From: MWEI01 sp964600235
GTDB lineage: Bacteria > Desulfobacterota > Desulfomonilia > UBA1062
Direction: 5' to 3'
NCBI GenBank assembly: GCA_964600235.1
Contig: CAZRIV010000012.1
Span: forward strand, 62,001-126,000
DNA length: 64,000 bases
Positions 24,660 through 33,693 of the stretch are shown piece after piece. Position numbers and translations under genes: made by a program. Each line of letters opens with the position of its first letter. Position 1 is the first letter of the stretch. The notes below the pieces were generated by a model. That model had not been told where the DNA came from. It saw nothing but the letters and a program-made list of their open reading frames with translations, and did not search any database.

Positions 24660-27084
24660 TCCCCTGCGAGCCGGTGAGGGCTTCTTCGGGGCTTGGGTGG
24701 GCAAATGCGGCAAAGACGGCCTCCGGTCCCTCGGGGAAGGCTATGGCGAGCACATCCTCAATGGTCTCGACGAAGTGGATGGTGAGGTCGCTCGTCACAT
24801 AGGGTTCGATGTCGATCAGGTCCTTCTGGTTCATCATGGGCAGGATAATGGTGGTGAATCCGGCCCTGCGTGCGGCCAGAACCTTCTCCTTGATGCCGCC
24901 CACGGGAAGGACGACACCCCGCAGGGTGATCTCTCCGGTCATGGCAAGGTCTTCGCGCACCACTTTGTTGGTGAGCAGGGATATGATCGAGGTGACCAGG
25001 GTCACGCCCGCGGACGGACCGTCCTTGGGTATGGCGCCTGCCGGCACATGGATGTGAATGCAGCGGTCCTTCTCGATGGTGCAGCCCATGCCCTTGATGA
25101 GGGAGAGCCCGAGCCGGGCCGATTCCTTCATGACATCGCCCATCTGGCCGGTGAGGATCATCTCCTCCTTCCCCTGCACCAGGGCCGTCTCCACGAAGAG
25201 GATCTCCCCCCCGAACGGCGTCCAGGCAAGGCCGGTGGCTATACCCGGGATGCGGATGCGCTGCTTTGCCTCCGGCAGGAAGCGCACCGGTCCCAGGGCC
25301 TTTTCAATGAACCCGGTGTCTATGGCGAACCCTGTCTCGCAGCCCTTTGCCACCTGGAAGGCGATCATGCGCAAGGCGGATGCGATCTCCCGCTGGAGGT
25401 TCCGCACGCCCGATTCCCGTGTGTAGTGGCGGATGATGTGGCTGAGAGCCTCGTCGAGGAAGTCCACGCCCCTGCCCGCGAGCCCGTTGGCCTCGATCTC
25501 GCGGGGTATGAGGTAGTTCTTGGCGATGGCGAGCTTGTCCTCATGGGTGTAGCCCTCGATCTCAACGATCTCCATGCGGTCTTTCAGCGCAGCCGGGATG
25601 GTATCCATCACGTTGGCCGTGGTGATGAAGAACACCTTGGAGAGGTCGTAGGGCACGTTCAGGTAGTGGTCGGTGAAGTGGCTGTTCTGCTCGGGGTCCA
25701 GCGCCTCCAAAAGGGCGGATGCCGGATCGCCGTGTATGTCCCTGGTGAGCTTGTCGATCTCGTCCAGCATGAACACGGGGTTCACGGTCCCTGCGGTCTT
25801 GATGCCGTTGATGATGCGGCCGGGCAGCGCCCCGATATAGGTCCTTCTATGGCCCCTGATCTCTGCCTCGTCCCTCACCCCGCCCAGAGAGATGCGCACG
25901 AACTTCCTTCCCATAGCCCGGGCAATGGATTTGCCCAGGGAGGTCTTGCCCACGCCGGGCGGTCCGACGAAGCACAGGATCGGTCCCTTGAGGTCGTTTT
26001 TCAGCTTCTTGACCGAGAGGTATTCCACGATCCTTTTCTTGGGCTTCTTCAGGTCGAAGTGGTCTTCGTCGAGTATCCGCTCGACATTGCCGATATCGAG
26101 GTTGTCTTCCGAGCCCTCGTTCCAGGGCAGATCCAGGATCCAGTCCAGGTAGGTGCGGATGGTGACATACTCCGAGGAAGACGGCTGCATGCGGGCGATC
26201 CGCTTCAGGTCTTTTTCGATCTCGGTCTTCACCTCTTCAGGCAGTCCTTTTGCTGCGATCTCGCCCCTGAGCTCCTCCATCTCATCCTCGGCGTCCGAGC
26301 CCGACTCACCCAGCTCCTTCTTGATGGCCTTGAGCTGTTGTCTGAGATAGTACTCCCTCTGGGCCGTGTTTATCTCGCCTCGGGCCTTCTCGGTGATCTT
26401 CGAAGAGAGCTCCAGGATGTCCAGTTCGTCCCTGAGACTTTCGTAGAGGAGGCTGAACTTCTTCTCGAAATCGTCCTCCTCGAGGATCCCCTGTTTCCTT
26501 GCCGCTGGGATCGGCAGGTTCGTCGTGGTGGTGGCGAGCATCATGGCCGGGTCCTTGATCTTGGCCAGGTTCGTGAGCACGCTCTCCAGGTTCTGGTAGG
26601 ACATGCGTGCGAGTTGGGACAGGACCTCCCTTGTGGAAAGGGCCAGGGCAAAGACCTGCTTGGTGGGCTCCATGTTCTCGGCAAGAGTGGTGATGCGGAC
26701 CTTGAGATAGGGGTTGTCAGCCACCTTTTCCTCAAGGTATACCTTCTGGACCCCCCTGATCATGATGGAGAGCTCGCCCGGTTTTACCGAGGAAACCTTG
26801 GTGATCTTGGCCACACAGCCTACGCGGAAGAGGTTTTCCCACACGGCGGGGATGGGCTCATGGGGCTTGCGCATGCCCACGGCCACGATGGAGCTGTTCG
26901 TCGCATGGAATTCCCTGATCAGTGAGGCCGATGTGGGGTTTGTCACGATAAGCGGCAGCACGGCGCCCGGAAGCAGGATGGCATCCTTCAGCGGGAGAAC
27001 GGGCATGACCTCGTGGATCTCCTCAATGGAGAAATCCTCGGACTCGTCGTTGCTGTTTTTGAATATATTCTTAATCCAGTCCAT
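24649..27084 (-). CDS. lon: Lon ATP-dependent protease
   Basis: 811 residues. Domains: N-terminal LON substrate domain (about 25-220, MPVLPLKDAILLPGAVLPL), helical linker, AAA+ module with Walker A GPPGVGKTS and Walker B VFMLDEIDKL, and the protease domain with catalytic serine in DGPSAGVT and lysine in GGIKEKVLAARRAG. Degrades misfolded and regulatory proteins in the cytoplasm. No ribosome-binding site precedes the ATG; a promoter places +1 at the ATG itself. Lies 48 bases downstream of the GlmU-like gene on the same strand. Confidence 0.97.
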   Translation of the reverse strand: MDWIKNIFKNSNDESEDFSIEEIHEVMPVLPLKDAILLPGAVLPLIVTNPTSASLIREFHATNSSIVAVGMRKPHEPIPAVWENLFRVGCVAKITKVSSVKPGELSIMIRGVQKVYLEEKVADNPYLKVRITTLAENMEPTKQVFALALSTREVLSQLARMSYQNLESVLTNLAKIKDPAMMLATTTTNLPIPAARKQGILEEDDFEKKFSLLYESLRDELDILELSSKITEKARGEINTAQREYYLRQQLKAIKKELGESGSDAEDEMEELRGEIAAKGLPEEVKTEIEKDLKRIARMQPSSSEYVTIRTYLDWILDLPWNEGSEDNLDIGNVERILDEDHFDLKKPKKRIVEYLSVKKLKNDLKGPILCFVGPPGVGKTSLGKSIARAMGRKFVRISLGGVRDEAEIRGHRRTYIGALPGRIINGIKTAGTVNPVFMLDEIDKLTRDIHGDPASALLEALDPEQNSHFTDHYLNVPYDLSKVFFITTANVMDTIPAALKDRMEIVEIEGYTHEDKLAIAKNYLIPREIEANGLAGRGVDFLDEALSHIIRHYTRESGVRNLQREIASALRMIAFQVAKGCETGFAIDTGFIEKALGPVRFLPEAKQRIRIPGIATGLAWTPFGGEILFVETALVQGKEEMILTGQMGDVMKESARLGLSLIKGMGCTIEKDRCIHIHVPAGAIPKDGPSAGVTLVTSIISLLTNKVVREDLAMTGEITLRGVVLPVGGIKEKVLAARRAGFTTIILPMMNQKDLIDIEPYVTSDLTIHFVETIEDVLAIAFPEGPEAVFAAFAHPSPEEALTGSQGTRV

Positions 27085-27090
27085 GAATAC

Positions 27091-27119
27091 TATGTAGGCT
27101 CGCCCCTGACGAAAGTCAA
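27091..27119 (-). promoter_or_regulatory. Candidate promoter giving a leaderless lon transcript
   Basis: Minus strand TTGACT (27119-27114), 17 bases, TACATA (27096-27091), then six bases and the lon ATG at 27084. The same geometry occurs at serS and at 47048. The -10 is weak (3 of 6). Confidence 0.45.
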
Positions 27120-27132
27120 TCAGGAGCCTTTT

Positions 27133-28128
27133 TCAGGATATCCGCGTGTAGGGATCAATGACGGCATGGGAATCGATGGTCCTGTTTTCGATGATGGAGC
27201 CCATGCCGATAACGGCCTTTTCTCCGATGACGGCATCCTTGATCCAGGCCTGGGGCATCACCTCTGCGCCCTGGCCGATCAGGCTCTTACCCATGATGTG
27301 GGTTCCGGGCCAGATCCGGGCGTTCCCTTCAACCCTGGCAGCCGGGCTGATCCAGGTGGTCGACGGGTCCTGGAGAGTCACCCCTGATTCCATGAGGGCA
27401 TTGTTGATGCGCTGCTGCATCCTTTTCTGGGCAAAGGCCAGCTGAGCCCTGGAGTTGATCCCGTGTGCCTCGTCAGGGTCCGTCACCGTGAACGACTGAA
27501 CCTTCTCCGCCATGGCCACCACATCGGTGAGGTAGAATTCGCCCTTGGTGTTGTCCGGGCAGATGCGCTCCACCGAGGCAAGCAGGAACTCCTTGTTGAT
27601 GACATATACGCTCGTATTGATCTCATCTATCTTCTTTTCTTTTGGTGTAGCGTCATTGTGCTCCACGATCCGTTTGACAGCGCCCTTCCTGTCGCGCACG
27701 ATCCTTCCGTAGCCGAAGGGATCTGTGATCCTGGCCGTGAGGATGCCCATGTCGGCCCCGGCTGCATGGTAGGCATCGAGAAGTCCGGTAATGGATTCCT
27801 TCCGGATCAGCGGCATGTCACCCGGCAGGATGATGATATGGGAGGCATGGGCATGAGCGATCTTTTCCTTAGCCATGAGGACGGCATGACCAGTACCCAG
27901 CTGGGGTTCCTGGACCACGATGCCCGTATGGAAGGCGTCGAGATAGCTTGTCACCAGGTCCCGGCCGTGGCCGACTACGGCGATCACGCTTTCCGATATG
28001 TCACCCACCAGGGCAAGGGAATAATAGATAAGCGGATAGCCGAGGATCTCATGGAGAACCTTGGGGTAGTCCGATTTCAATCTCGTGCCTTTCCCGGCTG
28101 CAAGGATTATGCTACAAGTGGTGTTCAT
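27133..28128 (-). CDS. GlmU-like nucleotidyltransferase lacking most of the acetyltransferase domain
   Basis: 331 residues; bifunctional GlmU is usually about 450. The uridylyltransferase half is complete: SIILAAGKGTRLKSDYPKVLH, EPQLGTGHAVLMA, ILPGDMPLI, FGYGRIVRD, and EINTSVYVI. The left-handed beta-helix then begins (ISPAARVEGNARIWPGTHI) but ends after about five hexapeptide turns at DAVIDPYTRIS, before the acetyl-CoA and catalytic histidine region. Predicted to make UDP-GlcNAc from UTP and GlcNAc-1-phosphate, or to be a related sugar nucleotidylyltransferase. No leftover acetyltransferase sequence lies in the 48 bases before lon. Confidence 0.8.
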   Translation of the reverse strand: MNTTCSIILAAGKGTRLKSDYPKVLHEILGYPLIYYSLALVGDISESVIAVVGHGRDLVTSYLDAFHTGIVVQEPQLGTGHAVLMAKEKIAHAHASHIIILPGDMPLIRKESITGLLDAYHAAGADMGILTARITDPFGYGRIVRDRKGAVKRIVEHNDATPKEKKIDEINTSVYVINKEFLLASVERICPDNTKGEFYLTDVVAMAEKVQSFTVTDPDEAHGINSRAQLAFAQKRMQQRINNALMESGVTLQDPSTTWISPAARVEGNARIWPGTHIMGKSLIGQGAEVMPQAWIKDAVIGEKAVIGMGSIIENRTIDSHAVIDPYTRIS

Positions 28129-28364
28129 AGGGGAGTTCTGCTACCATAAAGGAGAGGTTTTCGCAACTGTTGCGGAGCCGAGTGGGGTGGGGGTTCAGAA
28201 GAGTAGGTGGAGGTCGGTAATCTTTTTTTGGCCCGTACGGGCCGGGTGTCCGTATTCTTCCGAACACAGGTTCTCATACCTCCTGAAGCCCTTGTAAAAG
28301 GCTTTCGCTTTTGTTAAGAGGGCAAAAGCTTCACGATCCTCAAGCGCGAAAGGAGAAGTATTGT

Positions 28365-29402
28365 ATGGTCTTGGAATGGGTCTCAGGACTGTTCTCGAAT
28401 GATCTTGCCATAGATTTAGGAACCGCCAACACCTTGGTATATGTGAAGGACAAGGGGATCGTGATGTCGGAACCCTCCGTGGTGGCGGTGAAGATGGAGC
28501 ATGGCGGGATCAACCGGATCGTTGCGGTGGGCACCGAGGCCAAGAAGATGCTCGGCAGGACGCCTGAAAACATCCAGGCCATCAGGCCCATGAAGGACGG
28601 CGTCATTGCCGACTTCGAGGCCACCGAGGCCATGCTGAAATACTTTATCACAAAGGTCCACCAGCGCAGGCTCTTTGTCAGGCCCCGGGTGATCATCTGC
28701 GTGCCTTCCGGCATTACCCAGGTGGAGAAGAGGGCGGTCAAGGAGTCGGCCGAGGCGGCAGGGGCCAGGGAGGTTTATATCGTAGCCGAGCCCATGGCAG
28801 CCGCCATCGGGGCAGGATTGCCCGTAACCGAGCCCATCAGTTCCATGATCGTGGATATCGGGGGCGGAACCACAGAGGTGGCGGTCATATCGCTCTCGGG
28901 CATCGTATACACCAACAGCGTTCGCGTGGCGGGCGACAAGATCGACCAGGCCATCATGCAGTATATCAAGCGGGAGTATAACCTGCTCATCGGCGAGCGG
29001 ACCGCCGAGATCATCAAGATCATGATCGGCTCGGCAGCCTCCGACGATGTGGAAAAGACCATCGAGGTCAAGGGGAGAGACCTGGTGGACGGCATCCCCA
29101 AGATCTTTACCATCAGCTCGGAGGAGATACGCAAGGCGTGCCAGGGGCCGGTGAGGACCATCATCGACGCGGTCCGTGTGGCCCTGGAGCAGACCCCCCC
29201 CGAACTGGCCGCAGACATCGTGGACAGGGGCATTGTGCTCACAGGCGGCGGCGCCTTGTTCAAGAACCTCGACAAGCTCATTCGCGAGGAAACAGGTCTG
29301 CCGGTCATCATTGCCGAAGACCCTCTTTCCACAGTGGCCCGTGGTGCAGGCAAGCTCTTGGATGACATCGAGCTCTTGAGGGATGTCACTATTTCGAGTT
29401 GA
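28365..29402 (+). CDS. mreB: MreB, actin-like cell-shape protein
   Basis: 345 residues. Actin/Hsp70 ATPase motifs: phosphate 1 LAIDLGTANTLVYV, phosphate 2 MIVDIGGGTTEVAVI, adenosine motif GIVLTGGGALFKNL and the MreB stretch PRVIICVPSGITQVEKRAV. Forms membrane-bound filaments that guide the elongasome. The ATG at 28365 follows AAAGGAG; an in-frame start 54 bases upstream is unlikely. First gene of mreB-mreC-mreD-mrdA-rodA. Confidence 0.97.
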   Translation: MVLEWVSGLFSNDLAIDLGTANTLVYVKDKGIVMSEPSVVAVKMEHGGINRIVAVGTEAKKMLGRTPENIQAIRPMKDGVIADFEATEAMLKYFITKVHQRRLFVRPRVIICVPSGITQVEKRAVKESAEAAGAREVYIVAEPMAAAIGAGLPVTEPISSMIVDIGGGTTEVAVISLSGIVYTNSVRVAGDKIDQAIMQYIKREYNLLIGERTAEIIKIMIGSAASDDVEKTIEVKGRDLVDGIPKIFTISSEEIRKACQGPVRTIIDAVRVALEQTPPELAADIVDRGIVLTGGGALFKNLDKLIREETGLPVIIAEDPLSTVARGAGKLLDDIELLRDVTISS

Positions 29403-30223
29403 TGGGACGACCCGGCACATACAGGATAATCCTCGTCTGTCTTGCAACAGTGGTCGTTACCGTGCTGCTTTCCCTGGGTCAGTACCGTTCGATCTCATCG
29501 GGCCTCAACCCCATTCGGGAGGCCTTCTTTGTATTCGAAAAGGTGGTGACCGCCCCGTTTCGTTTTGCAGGGACCATCTGGAACGACTATATCCTTCTGG
29601 TGAATACCCGTGCGGAAAACAAAGAGCTGAAGAAGCGGCTGGATCAGGTCCGGGTTCAATGCATGGTCGTCAAGGAGCTCAAGATCGAAAACGAGCATCT
29701 TCGGCGGATGCTGGATTTCAAGAATGAGCATTTGGAGTATAAGCTCTTTCCTGCCCGGCTGCTTTCCCAGGACATAACGAACGTGTTCAAGACCCTGGTG
29801 ATAGACAGGGGAAAATCCGGCGGTTTTTATGAGGGCATGCCGATAGTCTCGCCCATGGGGCTCATGGGCAGGGTTATTGCGGTTTCTCCTCACACCAGCC
29901 AGGTGCTGCTCATCACCGATCCCAACAGTGCTGTTCCCGTAATCATAGAGGAGACCCGCGCCAAGGGCATTGTGAGGGGCATGGGGACCAATGAACTAAG
30001 CCTGGAATATGTCCGGTCCAATGAACTCGTGGAGGTCGGGAACATGGTGGTTACCTCGGGTATGGAGGAGCTTTTTCCCAAGGGCCTGAGGATCGGCCGA
30101 ATTTCCGAGATCACGCGCGACCCCAACAAGATCTTCATCAGGATAATGGTCAGCCCGAGCGTGGAGATGTCCAAGATAGAAGGGGTATTCGGGGTGGGAT
30201 ACCGTGCTGCGGACGCAGATTAG
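29402..30223 (+). CDS. mreC: MreC, rod-shape-determining protein
   Basis: 273 residues: short cytoplasmic N-terminus, one TM helix (ILVCLATVVVTVLLSLGQY), a coiled coil (about 70-105, RAENKELKKRLDQV) and the beta-barrel periplasmic domain (VIDRGKSGGFYEGMPIVSP, GLMGRVIAVSPHTSQVLLIT). Links MreB to the periplasmic wall synthases. The ATG shares one base with the mreB stop. Confidence 0.95.
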   Translation: MGRPGTYRIILVCLATVVVTVLLSLGQYRSISSGLNPIREAFFVFEKVVTAPFRFAGTIWNDYILLVNTRAENKELKKRLDQVRVQCMVVKELKIENEHLRRMLDFKNEHLEYKLFPARLLSQDITNVFKTLVIDRGKSGGFYEGMPIVSPMGLMGRVIAVSPHTSQVLLITDPNSAVPVIIEETRAKGIVRGMGTNELSLEYVRSNELVEVGNMVVTSGMEELFPKGLRIGRISEITRDPNKIFIRIMVSPSVEMSKIEGVFGVGYRAADAD

Positions 30224-30677
30224 TCTCATAGGCATCCTCTTCCTTGCCGTCTTCATAGAGACCGCCATGGTCCCCGGGATATGGAGCCCTTTGCGCATTG
30301 ATCTTTTCATGGGCATGATCATCGGGGTCATAATCCACCTGAGGTTTTCTCAGGGGATTGCCTTCGTACTTATCACCTCGCTCCTTCTTCAGGCATTTTC
30401 CGGAGCCAGGCCGGGCCTCGTCCCCATGATCTATCTGTGTACATTTGTTGCCATGGGCCTGCTCAAAGGGGTCATCTACCTGGAGAACATCCTTACCCAG
30501 ATCTTTCTTTCCGGGGTCTTTTTCATCCTGGTGGCCATGTCGTTAATCATTTCCCATGATATGAGTCCGAGCCAGTCAGAGATCGTCGCCCTGGCTGCAG
30601 GAGCGGTGTTGACCGGATGCCTGAGCCCGGTTATGGTCGAGCTCATAGGCCGACTGAAAAAAGCCCATGAAGCCTAA
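30204..30677 (+). CDS. mreD: MreD, rod-shape-determining membrane protein
   Basis: 157 residues with about five hydrophobic segments (LIGILFLAVFIETAMVPG, LFMGMIIGVIIHLRFSQG, FVAMGLLKGVIYLENIL, IFLSGVFFILVAMSLIIS). Weakly conserved family; called from topology and fixed position between mreC and mrdA. GTG start overlapping mreC by 20 bases. Confidence 0.88.
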   Translation: MLRTQISLIGILFLAVFIETAMVPGIWSPLRIDLFMGMIIGVIIHLRFSQGIAFVLITSLLLQAFSGARPGLVPMIYLCTFVAMGLLKGVIYLENILTQIFLSGVFFILVAMSLIISHDMSPSQSEIVALAAGAVLTGCLSPVMVELIGRLKKAHEA

Positions 30678-32493
30678 CATTACAAACCCCTATCTGGACG
30701 ATGGCATCAAGAAGAACTCTCTGTATCTGATGATTTTCGTTTTCGCCCTGCTGGGCATCCTGCTCATCCGGCTGTTTGTCATGCAGATCATCAAGGGTTC
30801 TTACTATGAAGGACTCTCCGAGAATAACCGGATACGCATCATTTCGATTTCGGCACCCCGGGGAAGGATCATGGACAGGACAGGTACCGTGCTTGCAGAC
30901 AACAGGCCCGCGTATAATGTCATGGTGCTGCCCGAGGATATATCCAATCCCGGGAAAATTTCCGCAAGGCTCGCCCCTCTGCTTAACATGAGTCCTCTCG
31001 ATATCCAGCAGCTTATCCGGCAGGGCAAGAAGAGCAAGCCCTATGATCCCCTGATCCTGTCCAGGGACATAACCTTTGAGCAGGTGGCCAGGATAGAGAC
31101 CCAGATGTTCAGTCTGCCGGGGGTATCCATCGAGGCCATCCCTGAGCGGGAGTATCTGTTTGGGACCTTGGGCTGCCATGTGCTGGGATTTATCGGAGAG
31201 ATATCCAAACGGAAGCTCGAGGAACAGGGGGATGAGTCTGGGTATTCCCCCGGTGACCTCATGGGCAAGAGCGGTGTTGAGCTTATATACGAGGATACCC
31301 TCAGGGGCGTGAAGGGCAGGAGGGTGTTCGAGGTGGATGCGACAGGTCACCGGGTCAAGGTGCTCGGCGAGCAGGAGCCCTCTCCGGGTAAGGATGTAAA
31401 GCTCACCGTTGATCAGGGACTGCAGACCATAGCCGCACAGGCATTAGGCGAGAAGGCGGGTGCCGTTGTGGCCATGGTGCCCATGACCGGCGAAGTCCTT
31501 GTCATGGAGAGCACGCCTGGTTTCGATCCCGCAGTCTTCGCCGGTTCCATGACGGCCCAGCAGTGGAAGCAGATCATCAACGACCCCATGCATCCCCTGG
31601 AGAACAGGGCCATGCGGGGCGCCTATCCGCCCGGGTCAATCATGAAGATCGTGGTCGCCCTGGCAGGATTCCAGGCGGGAGTGCTCGACGCAAACGCCCG
31701 GGTTCACTGTCCCGGGAGCTATAGGATCGGCAATGCCGTTTTCAGGTGCTGGCAGGCGCGCGGCCATGGCAGCCTTGACCTTGTAAGTGCAATAATCCAG
31801 TCCTGCGATGTATACTTCTACACACTGGGAAGGACCCTGGGCATCGATAATATCGCTGTGACGGGTTCAGCCCTGGGGTTCGGCAGGAAGACCGGGATCG
31901 CCCTGCCCGACGAACTGGGCGGTCTCATGCCCACAAAGATATGGAAACGGAAGCGATTCAAACAGCCCTGGCACCCTGGAGAAGACGCGATTGCAGCCAT
32001 CGGGCAGGGCTATACCATGGTCACTCCGCTGCAGGTCGCAAAGGTCATGAGCGCGATTCTCAACGGGGGAAAGGTCTATACGCCCAAGATCCTTGCCGCT
32101 GGCGATCCTGTCCTTGAAAAGGACATGGCCATCCCTCGCTTTCAGCTCGAATACCTCAAGGCCGGCATGAAGGGGGCGGTCGAGCATCCGCGTGGTACCG
32201 CCCATGGGATCTATTCCCCGGAGCTGTCCATCGGAGGCAAGACGGGAACGGCCCAGGTGGCCAGAGGATATGTATCCAAAAGGCCTGATGAATCGGATAT
32301 CCCCTACCATCTGCGTGACCATGCCTGGTTCTTCGGTTTTTCCCCGGTGGAGAAGCCCGAGATAATCGTGGTGGCCCTGCTGGAGCACGGAGGCCATGGC
32401 GGAGCCGTATGCGCACCCATTGTCAAAGCCGTGATCGAGGGGTATTACCTGAACAAAGGGGTGTTGCGTGAGCAGATACGCAAAACTGACTGA
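30667..32493 (+). CDS. mrdA: Penicillin-binding protein 2 (elongasome transpeptidase)
   Basis: 608 residues. N-terminal TM anchor (about 15-37), pedestal domain with ISAPRGRIMDRTGTVLADN, then the transpeptidase domain: SxxK as SIMK in YPPGSIMKIVVAL, the second motif as SCDVYFYTLG (SCD in place of SxN, common in PBP2) and KTGT in GGKTGTAQVA. Crosslinks peptidoglycan during lateral growth with RodA. Overlaps mreD by 11 bases and rodA by 26. Confidence 0.96.
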   Translation: MKPNITNPYLDDGIKKNSLYLMIFVFALLGILLIRLFVMQIIKGSYYEGLSENNRIRIISISAPRGRIMDRTGTVLADNRPAYNVMVLPEDISNPGKISARLAPLLNMSPLDIQQLIRQGKKSKPYDPLILSRDITFEQVARIETQMFSLPGVSIEAIPEREYLFGTLGCHVLGFIGEISKRKLEEQGDESGYSPGDLMGKSGVELIYEDTLRGVKGRRVFEVDATGHRVKVLGEQEPSPGKDVKLTVDQGLQTIAAQALGEKAGAVVAMVPMTGEVLVMESTPGFDPAVFAGSMTAQQWKQIINDPMHPLENRAMRGAYPPGSIMKIVVALAGFQAGVLDANARVHCPGSYRIGNAVFRCWQARGHGSLDLVSAIIQSCDVYFYTLGRTLGIDNIAVTGSALGFGRKTGIALPDELGGLMPTKIWKRKRFKQPWHPGEDAIAAIGQGYTMVTPLQVAKVMSAILNGGKVYTPKILAAGDPVLEKDMAIPRFQLEYLKAGMKGAVEHPRGTAHGIYSPELSIGGKTGTAQVARGYVSKRPDESDIPYHLRDHAWFFGFSPVEKPEIIVVALLEHGGHGGAVCAPIVKAVIEGYYLNKGVLREQIRKTD

Positions 32494-33559
32494 GATCCTT
32501 GACTGGGGTATTCTCCTGACGACCGTATGCCTCATGGCAATTGGGCTGCTCTGTCTCTTCAGCTCCACAACGGCCGCAGGCACCTCCATCATCATCCGGC
32601 AGATGCTGTGGGTCTGCATCGGAATGGTCTTTCTGGCCATCGCCTTTCTCGTGGACTACCGGACCCTCATGTACTCCGCCTGGCCGCTCTACGGCCTTGT
32701 CATCCTGACGCTGGCGCTGGTATTCGTGATCGGGAGGGAGATATCAGGGGCCCAGCGGTGGATCATCCTGGGTCCCTTGCGCATGCAGCCCTCCGAACTC
32801 GCCAAGATCTTCGCGATCATCTGGATGGCGTACTGGGCGGAAAAGAAGAAGCACATCCTGCTCCACGGCATCAGGGAACTCCTGTTCCCTGCCGCTGTCA
32901 TAGGCATTCCGGTCGTGCTCATCCTCCTGGAACCGGACCTGGGCACGGCGTCCATTGTAGCCTTCATCTCAACGGCCATGTTTCTCATGCTCGGCATCAA
33001 GAGGAAGACCCTGCTCACGTTAGGCGGGCTGTTCATAGCAGGACTCCCCTTTTTATGGCTAAGCCTCAAGGAGTATCAGAGGCAGCGCGTCCTGACCTTT
33101 CTGGATCCAGCTCGCGATCCCCTGGGGAGCGGTTACCATGCCATCCAGTCCAAGATCGCAGTGGGTTCGGGCGGGCTCATCGGCAAGGGGTTCCTCCAGG
33201 GGACCCAGAGCCAGCTCAAGTTTCTGCCCGAGCATCACACAGACTTCATCTTTTCCGTTGTGGCCGAGGAGTGGGGGTTCCTGGGGTCAGGGGTCCTGAT
33301 ATTCCTCTACATGATGCTGATTACCAAGATCATTACCGTGGGACTCAAGGCAAAAGACCGGTTCGGGGCGTTCTTGTGCTTCGGCATCGCCGCCTATTTC
33401 ACGCTGCATGTGTTCATCAACATTTCCATGAACATCGGCATCTTCCCCGTTGTCGGTGTGCCGCTGCCCTTTATCAGCTACGGAGGTTCGTTCATGATCA
33501 TCAACCTGATCTGCATCGGGATCGTGCTGAATGTGGCGTGGAGAAGGTTTATCTTTTAG
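32468..33559 (+). CDS. rodA: RodA peptidoglycan glycosyltransferase (SEDS family)
   Basis: 363 residues, about ten TM segments. SEDS signatures: GAQRWIILGPLRMQPSELAK, LLEPDLGTASI, GSGYHAIQSKIAVGSGGLIGKG, the catalytic-loop region LPEHHTDFIFSVVAEEWGF and the C-terminal VGVPLPFISYGGSFM. Polymerises lipid II with PBP2 in the elongasome. GTG start inside the end of mrdA. Last gene of the cell-shape operon. Confidence 0.97.
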   Translation: MSRYAKLTEILDWGILLTTVCLMAIGLLCLFSSTTAAGTSIIIRQMLWVCIGMVFLAIAFLVDYRTLMYSAWPLYGLVILTLALVFVIGREISGAQRWIILGPLRMQPSELAKIFAIIWMAYWAEKKKHILLHGIRELLFPAAVIGIPVVLILLEPDLGTASIVAFISTAMFLMLGIKRKTLLTLGGLFIAGLPFLWLSLKEYQRQRVLTFLDPARDPLGSGYHAIQSKIAVGSGGLIGKGFLQGTQSQLKFLPEHHTDFIFSVVAEEWGFLGSGVLIFLYMMLITKIITVGLKAKDRFGAFLCFGIAAYFTLHVFINISMNIGIFPVVGVPLPFISYGGSFMIINLICIGIVLNVAWRRFIF

Positions 33560-33565
33560 CGTTAA

Positions 33566-33585
33566 CCCCGGATTGTGCATTTGAA
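33566..33585 (-). repeat. Dispersed intergenic repeat, copy B
   Basis: Core TTCAAATGCACAATCCGGGG on the minus strand, seven bases after the rodA stop. It faces copy C about 85 bases away in inverted orientation. Confidence 0.65.
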
Positions 33586-33658
33586 TAAGTCCATCCACAC
33601 CCGGGACACTTTAAGAGGTGCATGAAACGGATAATTCCTCAGGTGCGCGGAAATAGGT

Positions 33659-33693
33659 TTTTACACCCATTCAAGCGCAAAATCCGCGTTTAA
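33659..33693 (+). repeat. Dispersed intergenic repeat, copy C
   Basis: Extended copy: flank TTTTACACCC then core TTCAAGCGCAAAATCCGCGT (33670-33689), followed by TTAA. Its right end supplies the stop codon of the following minus-strand gene (33690-33692). Confidence 0.7.

Noticed and set aside
24697..26925. 742-codon open frame on the plus strand opposite lon
   Set aside because: The minus strand encodes complete Lon with all catalytic motifs; the opposite frame is histidine/leucine/glycine-rich antisense sequence typical of GC-rich codon bias.
28230..28243. Palindrome GGCCCGTACGGGCC upstream of mreB
   Set aside because: T-run lies before, not after, the palindrome on the plus strand, so it is not a terminator; it could be an operator but nothing else supports it.
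28416..29447. 343-codon minus-strand frame opposite mreB
   Set aside because: Antisense of a perfectly conserved MreB.
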